Below, piece by piece: positions 7,342 to 10,726 of a stretch of DNA of 10,726 bases; within the stretch, counting starts at the first letter, position 1, and the number at the start of each line of letters is the position of its first letter. The translations under genes were made by a program, and so were the position numbers. Source of the stretch: Oscillospiraceae bacterium (GTDB taxonomy: Bacteria > Bacillota > Clostridia > Oscillospirales > Oscillospiraceae); the NCBI GenBank assembly GCA_902767395.1, contig CACXHI010000006.1, positions 1 through 10,726 on the forward strand. The letters are read 5' to 3'. The notes beneath the pieces were generated by a model. The model saw only the letters and a list, made by a program, of their open reading frames with translations. It did no database searches and was not told where the DNA came from.

Positions 7342-7736
7342 ATTCTTTGTTGCCTCGGGATCTTTCACTGTATAACTGCTCCGGAATTCCGTTTTGACAT
7401 TGCAGTGGGCCAAAGCATACAGGATTCTGCCAAGCCGGTCATTATCGGCGTCAAATTCCACCTTTAGGACATGATTGAACCGGTACCCAACAAACCGCTG
7501 CTTGTAATCATTGTTCTTGTCCCGATAGCTTTCATACTCTGTATCCACGTTGAAATTGAGCGTTTTAAGATCAGACCGCCCAAACCCGAAAGCAGAAAGG
7601 ATATCTTTTAGAGCTTCCGTGTCCTGAGAGGATCGGCGGAGGGTCTCTTCATACTCTAAAGGCCGGTGAGTGTCATAGTAATGCGTGCAGTATCGGGTGC
7701 AGCTTTAATTTTACCGGTAACACGTATCGTTCTCAT
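7342..7736 (-). pseudogene. Broken SIMPL-domain (DUF541) protein gene, frameshifted and 3'-truncated
   Basis: The ATG at 7736 overlaps the stop of the upstream hydrolase gene (ATGA) and has AAAGGAG 6 nt before it. The first 26 codons read MRTIRVTGKIKAAPDTARIT then MTLTGL and hit a TAG at 7656-7658. The family likeness resumes one frame over with LEYEETLRRS, LSAFGFGRSDLKTLNF, VDTEYESYRDK, FVGYRFNHVLKVEFD and YTVKDPEATKN. A net loss of one base (or an equivalent change) near 7656-7663 explains this. Similarity stops at about 7342, after 'DPEATKN', where SIMPL proteins normally continue for about 80-100 residues; the remaining frame runs antisense into the aminopeptidase gene. SIMPL proteins are small envelope-associated proteins of poorly known function. 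It is a pseudogene unless the frameshift is a sequencing error. Confidence 0.8.
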
Positions 7737-9016
7737 TGTGCGCTCCTTTCTTTGCTCGCTTTTAGAATCAGCTTAATCAGGTCTTTCGTCAGTAAAAAAG
7801 ACGCTCCCCAGGGGTTGATTATGATCCCTTCTTCCTGCATCTCGGCACAACCTTCCAATACCGTGCCGATAAAATGGGAGATGATAGAGGCGGCTTCACC
7901 CTTTTTGTACTCTTCCTCTGACGTGAAAGCTGCGAGCCACGTCTTCCCATCAGCGGTCTGGATATGGTGTAGTTTGAAATGCATGTCTTCCTGGTTGGTG
8001 ACCGTATCACCAACCCTTACATGATCGATGTCAACCATATTAAACAAGGCCTGGGGAGGGATGACCGGAATCAAAAAGTGCCCGCCTGCATAGTCGCGCT
8101 GGAGAATCGCATCCAGGACACCAAGCAGGTTCTGCTGCGTACTGGCGTTGTAATAACGGGCGATGGCCTCTTCAATCAAAATGATGCCTGTCAGAATGTC
8201 GTTTGGGAACACATCATGGCCGTGCTCGCGGGCAATATCAAAGCGGCCCAGAATATCCAACATATCGTCCGGGAGCCTGCTCCGGCACTCCGCTTCCAAA
8301 AGTGCTGGAACACCATAAAACGCTTCTGCGATGCTGCCAGCAATGCATGTCAGGGTATCACAGTCCCCGCCGAGTGAGACGGCGGTGCGAATGACATCCT
8401 CAAAATCCGCCCCCTCCAGGAAAGCGGTGATAGCTTCCGGAACAGTCTTCTGGCAGCTTTCGTCGTGGTAATACCCTGGCCGAATCTGGTCGCAGGTACG
8501 GGAAAGATCATAGCCGAACTCGCTCACAATATAACCACGGATTTCGTCTTTGCTGTGTCCAGTGCGGGCAAGAAAGATCGCACTGGCCGTAGCCTCAGCG
8601 CCTTTGATGCCCTCGGGATGATTGTGCGTGACCTCTGCAGTTAACTGTGCCATGTGACGTGTCGCATCTAAAGAATCAAACAGCCAGCCCGCAGCGGACA
8701 CACGCATGGCAGAGCCATTGCCATAGCTGCCATACGGCTCGGGATGCTTGGCACGAAGCCAATGATAAAACTTCCGGCCGTAACCAGCGGCTGGATACCG
8801 CTTTCCCCATTTCTGCATGCTCTCAATGAGTCCTATTTTGATATCCTCGTCATCCCGGAACTGGAAGTCAAGCAAGGCCTCCGCCACGGCGATCGTCATG
8901 ACGGAATCGTCGGTGAAATGGGAATACTCACAGAAGAGCGGAAAATCTTTACTATTGTTTCCTCTGTCGAATTCATAGGGTGCGCCGATCATATCGCCCA
9001 AAAGTGCACCATACAT
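7733..9016 (-). CDS. ADP-ribosylglycohydrolase family protein fused to a C-terminal SseB-type domain
   Basis: This 427-residue protein starts at an ATG with AAGGAGG 7 nt upstream. Residues 1-285 are an ADP-ribosylglycohydrolase (DraG/ARH) fold: GDMIGAPYEF (7-16), the first metal site FTDDSVMT (34-41), GNGSAMRVS (99-107), THNHPEG (130-136) and the second metal site SLGGDCDT (214-221). These are the residues that bind two Mg2+ and hydrolyse ADP-ribose linkages, so the enzyme looks active. After a linker (about 286-325), residues 326-420 (AAFTSEEEY, GIIINPWGASFLL) match the SseB N-terminal-like domain, of unknown molecular role. It could reverse ADP-ribosylation of a protein, nucleic acid or small molecule; the target is not readable. 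It sits 15 nt after a small gene and overlaps the SIMPL start, forming one operon. Confidence 0.88.
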   Translation of the reverse strand: MYGALLGDMIGAPYEFDRGNNSKDFPLFCEYSHFTDDSVMTIAVAEALLDFQFRDDEDIKIGLIESMQKWGKRYPAAGYGRKFYHWLRAKHPEPYGSYGNGSAMRVSAAGWLFDSLDATRHMAQLTAEVTHNHPEGIKGAEATASAIFLARTGHSKDEIRGYIVSEFGYDLSRTCDQIRPGYYHDESCQKTVPEAITAFLEGADFEDVIRTAVSLGGDCDTLTCIAGSIAEAFYGVPALLEAECRSRLPDDMLDILGRFDIAREHGHDVFPNDILTGIILIEEAIARYYNASTQQNLLGVLDAILQRDYAGGHFLIPVIPPQALFNMVDIDHVRVGDTVTNQEDMHFKLHHIQTADGKTWLAAFTSEEEYKKGEAASIISHFIGTVLEGCAEMQEEGIIINPWGASFLLTKDLIKLILKASKERSAQ

Positions 9017-9031
9017 TTCTCTTCCTCCTTC

Positions 9032-9262
9032 TCAAAATTTGATCTCTCGAACAATTGTTCCACCGCCATAGCTCAGGATAAACTCAGTGAAACGGCAGCA
9101 CTTACCATCCGCTTTCAACACTACTATCGATGTGTCAGGGCCCCCGATGGAGTGCTCGGACCGTGGGTTATAGAACGAATATGCTGTTGTGAATTCTGTG
9201 CATCCGCTGATATCACTCAGCCATTCCGCAGCAATCTTGCAGGCGTCTTCTAATGTAACCAC
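9032..9262 (-). CDS. Small hypothetical protein, 76 residues
   Basis: I choose the GTG at 9262 as start because AGGAGG (9271-9276) lies 8 nt before it. Longer forms starting at an ATG at 9304 or a TTG at 9340 lack a ribosome site, and the latter falls inside a hairpin. The protein begins MVTLEDACKIAAEWLSDI, an amphipathic helix, and continues through GGPDTSIVVLKADGKCCRF and SYGGGTIVREIKF. No signal or membrane segment is seen. The helix-then-sheet layout with 'DG' turns resembles small immunity-type proteins of polymorphic toxin systems (Imm35-like), but this is a loose likeness only. It is 15 nt upstream of the ADP-ribosylglycohydrolase gene on the same strand and so is likely co-expressed with it. 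Confidence 0.7.
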   Translation of the reverse strand: MVTLEDACKIAAEWLSDISGCTEFTTAYSFYNPRSEHSIGGPDTSIVVLKADGKCCRFTEFILSYGGGTIVREIKF

Positions 9263-9316
9263 CGTTGTGACCTCCTCGTCTTCCTCCTGGTCACAGAATA
9301 ACATGAGACAAAAGGG

Positions 9317-9350
9317 AAGTGGTCGTTTGCCAAGCGACAAATGACCACTT
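9317..9350. repeat. 13-bp inverted repeat upstream of the small hypothetical gene
   Basis: AAGTGGTCGTTTG (9317-9329) faces CAAATGACCACTT (9338-9350) with an 8-nt loop. The single non-Watson-Crick pair is a G-U when read as plus-strand RNA. It lies about 55 nt before the GTG start of the minus-strand operon and could be an operator, a 5' leader stem or a terminator from older neighbouring DNA. No clear promoter accompanies it. Confidence 0.5.
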
Positions 9351-9456
9351 AAATTTTCTGGTAGTTGAAAGAAAGCAAATCGTTTTTCCCTTTGAGAAGA
9401 AAGAAGGAAGTACGCCCTTTTATTAGGAATTCAAAAGAGATGAGAAAATGTGGGAT

Positions 9457-9549
9457 TTAAGGAGCGTTACCCTCAAATACGGCAATATGTGTAATTGGAA
9501 TCCCCCATGCGTCAGACATCTGCTTTGCGCGTTCTTCGGTAAAATGAAA
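9457..9549 (-). pseudogene. 3' tail of an unidentified protein gene
   Basis: The minus strand reads HFTEERAKQMSDAWGIPI, then THIAVFEGNAP and a TAA at 9457-9459. The composition looks like a real protein C-terminus, but there is no ATG, GTG or ribosome site in front. The open frame runs back through the terminator hairpin (9547-9584) and into tRNA-like sequence. I therefore take it as the remnant of a gene cut off at about 9550. The family is not recognised. Confidence 0.4.
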
Positions 9550-9584
9550 AGGTAGGCAATTTCTATCAAAATTACCTACCTTTT
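9547..9584 (-). terminator. Long hairpin terminator after the tRNA-like 3' end
   Basis: A 16-bp stem (9547-9562 with 9569-9584) closes on a 6-nt loop. The one imperfect pair is a tolerated U-G only on the minus strand, and the 3' arm ends in TTTT there. It begins 2 nt after the CCA end of the tRNA-like sequence (9586), the usual arrangement for a tRNA terminator on the minus strand. Confidence 0.7.
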
Positions 9585-9585
9585 G

Positions 9586-9639
9586 TGGCGGAGAAGGAGG
9601 GATTCGCGCCGGGCGAGAAAGGAACCCTCGCCCGGCATA
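9586..9639 (-). pseudogene. Serine-type tRNA 3' end with a 16-nt insertion in the T-loop (tRNA pseudogene or remnant)
   Basis: On the minus strand the T-stem arm GAGGG and T-loop start TTC (9629-9622) are followed by 16 extra bases (9621-9606). Then come GAAT and CCCTC (9605-9597), acceptor arm CTTCTCC (9596-9590), G73 and an encoded CCA (9588-9586). Without the insert this is a perfect T-arm and the acceptor half typical of clostridial tRNA-Ser (partner GGAGAAG). The expected GGAGAAG 5' half is not present upstream; instead there are GC-rich hairpins. It cannot fold as a normal tRNA and is best called a remnant, followed by its own terminator. The serine identity is inferred from the acceptor and T-arm only. 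Confidence 0.55.
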
Positions 9640-9660
9640 CCCGGCGGGATTATGCCGGGC
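9608..9660. repeat. Two mutually exclusive GC-rich hairpins
   Basis: Hairpin 1 pairs GCCGGGCGAG (9608-9617) with CTCGCCCGGC (9627-9636). Hairpin 2 pairs GCCCGGCATA (9630-9639) with TATGCCGGGC (9651-9660). Both are perfect 10-bp stems and share GCCCGGC, so only one can form at a time. A smaller CCCGGC/GCCGGG stem (9640-9645 with 9654-9659) nests inside the second. They overlap the T-loop insertion of the tRNA-like sequence. Confidence 0.65.
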
Positions 9661-9668
9661 AACCTGCG

Positions 9669-9684
9669 GTTCGAATCCCCCGCC
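9669..9684 (+). other. Second tRNA T-arm-like sequence in opposite orientation
   Basis: GGTTCGAATCCCCCGCCA reads, on the plus strand, like a tRNA T-loop plus the start of an acceptor. With the minus-strand tRNA end at 9586-9605 it forms an imperfect inverted pair (TGGCGG...GGGATTCG facing CGAATCCCCCGCCA, a 7-nt difference). Its T-stem does not pair well and no cloverleaf can be built, so no tRNA gene is called. It may be a tRNA-derived end or part of the palindromic element. Confidence 0.35.
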
Positions 9685-9691
9685 AGTTCTT

Positions 9692-9739
9692 CCAAATGCA
9701 AACAGCTCTCACCTGACGGTGAGAGCTGTTTGCATTTGG
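9692..9739. repeat. Perfect 22-bp inverted repeat with TGAC loop
   Basis: The arms 9692-9713 and 9718-9739 are exact complements around a 4-nt loop. On the plus strand the second arm contains TTTGCATTTGG but no clean T-run follows, and on the minus strand AAGAACTGG follows. A terminator is therefore possible but not typical. Perfect pairing of this length implies recent origin or selection. Confidence 0.7.
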
Positions 9740-9763
9740 CAAAAGACCCTGATTTTAATACAG

Positions 9764-9831
9764 TGACCCCATTCCGGGAAAGTGGGGTCAGCGGCCTGCC
9801 AGAGTGGGGTCAGAAGAAGAGCATGGGGTCA
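9764..9831. repeat. Four copies of TGGGGTCA (one inverted), possible IS21-type end or repeated operator
   Basis: TGACCCCA at 9764-9771 faces TGGGGTCA at 9783-9790 across 11 nt that itself holds the palindrome TTCCGGGAA. Further direct copies are at 9805-9812 and 9824-9831, so the start-to-start spacing is 22 and 19 nt, about two helical turns. Multiple 'GGGGTCA' copies near element ends are, as I recall, typical of IS21-family insertion sequences; no transposase gene is present here. Confidence 0.5.
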
Positions 9832-9868
9832 AAATGGTGTTATGTAGACTATAAAGAGTCAAAAGAAA

Positions 9869-9893
9869 ACCCGCAGGTGTTTGTCCTGCGGGT
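9869..9893 (-). terminator. Rho-independent terminator for the minus-strand genes to the right
   Basis: A perfect 9-bp stem, ACCCGCAGG (9869-9877) with CCTGCGGGT (9885-9893), closes on a 7-nt loop. On the minus strand it is followed by TTTTCTTTT. It lies just after the stop (9911-9913) of the regulator fragment and fits as its original terminator. Confidence 0.8.
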
Positions 9894-9910
9894 CTGCTGT
9901 TATTGCTTGC

Positions 9911-10060
9911 TCAATGGCCGACCTTATGATTTATCAAACGAAAAGTCAAGCGCAGCAGCAGCCGGACCTCCGGATCATCCAAATCCATACGCAGGATCTC
10001 GTTGATGCGTCCGATCTGATAGAGGAACGTGCTCCGGTGCATATAGCCTGTTAAGATGTT
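9911..10060 (-). pseudogene. C-terminal helix-turn-helix remnant of a PucR/CdaR-type regulator
   Basis: The minus strand encodes GYMHRSTFLYQIGRINEIL, then RMDLDDPEVRLLLRLTFRLI, NHKVGH and TGA (9911-9913). The 'hRsTflYqI.rI.eil.mdLddPevRlllrL' pattern is the C-terminal DNA-binding HTH (HTH_30 type) that ends PucR, CdaR and related sensors of purine or sugar-acid use. Only about 45 of an expected several hundred codons remain; the sensor part is absent. In the same region, one frame over, the cas6 gene ends at 10051, so the regulator was cut by a rearrangement that placed cas6 in front of it. An ATG at 10040-10042 overlaps the cas6 end but has no ribosome site. The original terminator (9869-9893) still follows. 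Confidence 0.7.
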
Positions 10061-10726
10061 AATTGGACACCGCCCATGCCCAGAGCCGTCTTAATCCCGA
10101 TCCCGGAAAACTCCGAAAAGGCAAGTAGTATCTTCCAAATCTCCAGAAGCGGTGCGGAAAGATGCGTATCCATTCTCAGCGTCCCGATGAATCCGGAGAT
10201 CTTGTTGTCTTTCAGTAAAAACCTGGTGGTGCGAAGATTATAATCAGATACTCGGATCCCCTCCAACAGCATGCGGTAGGCATCGGCGTCTTCCAAAGGA
10301 AAAGAAGGAAAAGAAACGTTCCATTTTTTTATGAGGCTTTGCAGGATCAAATTTTTTTCCGGAAGAACAGTATATCTGCCGCTCTGCTTAAAGGCCACGG
10401 GAGAAAGAAACCTAATCGAGAAAAAGCGGTCGGATCCGATTTCCTTTGCCCTTTGGATCAGAGTATCTTCCTTAAGAGACTCTTTTGATAGTAATGAAAG
10501 CTTGACATCTCCGCTGTTCAGAGGAAGTGTGTGGAGAGTATCCAGAACAACAGAAAATGCATCCATGGCGCATTGATCGAGAAAGCTGATCTGCCAAAGA
10601 GCACCATCTTTATCTTTATACAGGCATTGAGAGATCGGCGTTTCCTGCAAATCGTGTAGATTTTCAGCATATTCGCCAGGAATGAGGGACAGTAAGCAAC
10701 TGTAGAAAGCATATGCACGTTCGGCC
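10051..10726 (-). CDS. cas6: CRISPR-associated endoribonuclease Cas6 (5' end outside the window)
   Basis: Cas6 cuts CRISPR precursor RNA inside the repeats to release guide RNAs. The frame is open from the right edge: 224 residues are visible, beginning AERAYAFYSCLLSLIPGEYA then ENLHD. His24 of the visible part, in 'LHD', sits where the catalytic histidine of Cas6 enzymes lies. Family marks follow in order: 'FLSPVAFKQSGRYTVLP' and 'LILQSLIKKWN' in the middle, and the C-terminal glycine-rich loop GIGIKTALGMGGVQL that contacts RNA. Codons before the TTG at 10650 clearly belong to the protein, so that TTG is not the start; only a short N-terminus should be missing. The stop at 10051-10053 lies on the regulator remnant. 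No CRISPR array or other cas gene is in the window; the subtype cannot be told. Confidence 0.88.
   Translation of the reverse strand, partial: AERAYAFYSCLLSLIPGEYAENLHDLQETPISQCLYKDKDGALWQISFLDQCAMDAFSVVLDTLHTLPLNSGDVKLSLLSKESLKEDTLIQRAKEIGSDRFFSIRFLSPVAFKQSGRYTVLPEKNLILQSLIKKWNVSFPSFPLEDADAYRMLLEGIRVSDYNLRTTRFLLKDNKISGFIGTLRMDTHLSAPLLEIWKILLAFSEFSGIGIKTALGMGGVQLTS

Noticed and set aside
7325..7360. Hairpin CCGAG...CTCGG as terminator of the peptide operon
   Set aside because: The stem has a 2-nt bulge and a long loop, lies across the junction with SIMPL coding sequence, and is not followed by a T-run.
7752..8394. Plus-strand frames inside the hydrolase gene
   Set aside because: They are antisense to a gene with intact domain motifs, have no ribosome sites and show no family likeness.
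9586..9700. Functional tRNA, tRNA-Sec or tmRNA gene
   Set aside because: I tried cloverleaf folds on both strands. The acceptor 5' half is missing, the plus-strand T-stem does not pair, and no anticodon arm or Sec-specific TCA anticodon can be placed.
9540..9900. CRISPR array near cas6
   Set aside because: The TGGGGTCA copies are only 8 nt with 11-14 nt gaps and one is inverted; real arrays have direct repeats of about 25-37 nt with spacers of similar length.
9583..10005. 140-codon plus-strand reading frame
   Set aside because: It crosses the tRNA-like end, all the hairpins, the TGGGGTCA repeats and a terminator, and is antisense to the regulator remnant. It has no ribosome site and no recognisable motifs.
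10650..10652. TTG at 10650 as the Cas6 start
   Set aside because: The frame upstream to the window edge encodes residues typical of the Cas6 N-terminus (FYSCLLSLIPGEYAENLHD), including the likely catalytic histidine.

Overview
The window looks like chromosome from a moderately GC-rich Clostridia-type Firmicute (Bacillota). The basis is the strong AGGAGG-type ribosome sites, a class of peptide ABC operon common there, a 3' tRNA end resembling clostridial tRNA-Ser, and an SseB-domain fusion. The assignment to genus or family is not secure. Several stretches (1-480, 7320-7345, 9350-10060) carry gene remnants, so the core operon is embedded in rearranged accessory DNA.

Left edge (1-588, AT-richer): an open minus-strand fragment resembling the helix-turn-helix subunit of IS3-type transposases, a 25-codon signal-peptide-like reading frame on the plus strand, and a good sigma-70-type promoter (405-433) followed by a leader of about 150 nt containing an inverted repeat. 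589-7319 (plus): a complete peptide-import operon. It encodes a lipoprotein substrate-binding protein, a strong intra-operon hairpin, two permeases (DppB/DppC-like), two ATPases (DppD/DppF-like, overlapping) and a cytoplasmic M24 aminopeptidase P. The evident logic is uptake of oligopeptides followed by removal of N-terminal residues ahead of proline. The DppF-like ATPase carries LDGG instead of LSGG in its ABC signature.

7342-9262 (minus, convergent with the operon): a small hypothetical gene, an ADP-ribosylglycohydrolase fused to a C-terminal SseB-type domain, and, with overlapping stop and start codons, a SIMPL (DUF541) gene. The SIMPL gene is frameshifted and loses its 3' third exactly where the aminopeptidase flank begins.

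9263-9910: no intact gene. It holds a gene-tail remnant, a long terminator hairpin, the 3' end of a serine-type tRNA on the minus strand with a 16-nt insertion in the T-loop, mutually exclusive GC-rich hairpins, a perfect 22-bp inverted repeat, four copies of TGGGGTCA and another terminator. 9911-10726 (minus): the C-terminal helix-turn-helix of a PucR/CdaR-type regulator, then a cas6 endoribonuclease gene that runs off the right edge and ends directly at the regulator remnant. No CRISPR array lies inside the window.

I see no clearly new defence or biosynthetic system. The most unusual elements are the disrupted tRNA/hairpin cluster, the cas6/regulator junction and the hydrolase-SseB module.
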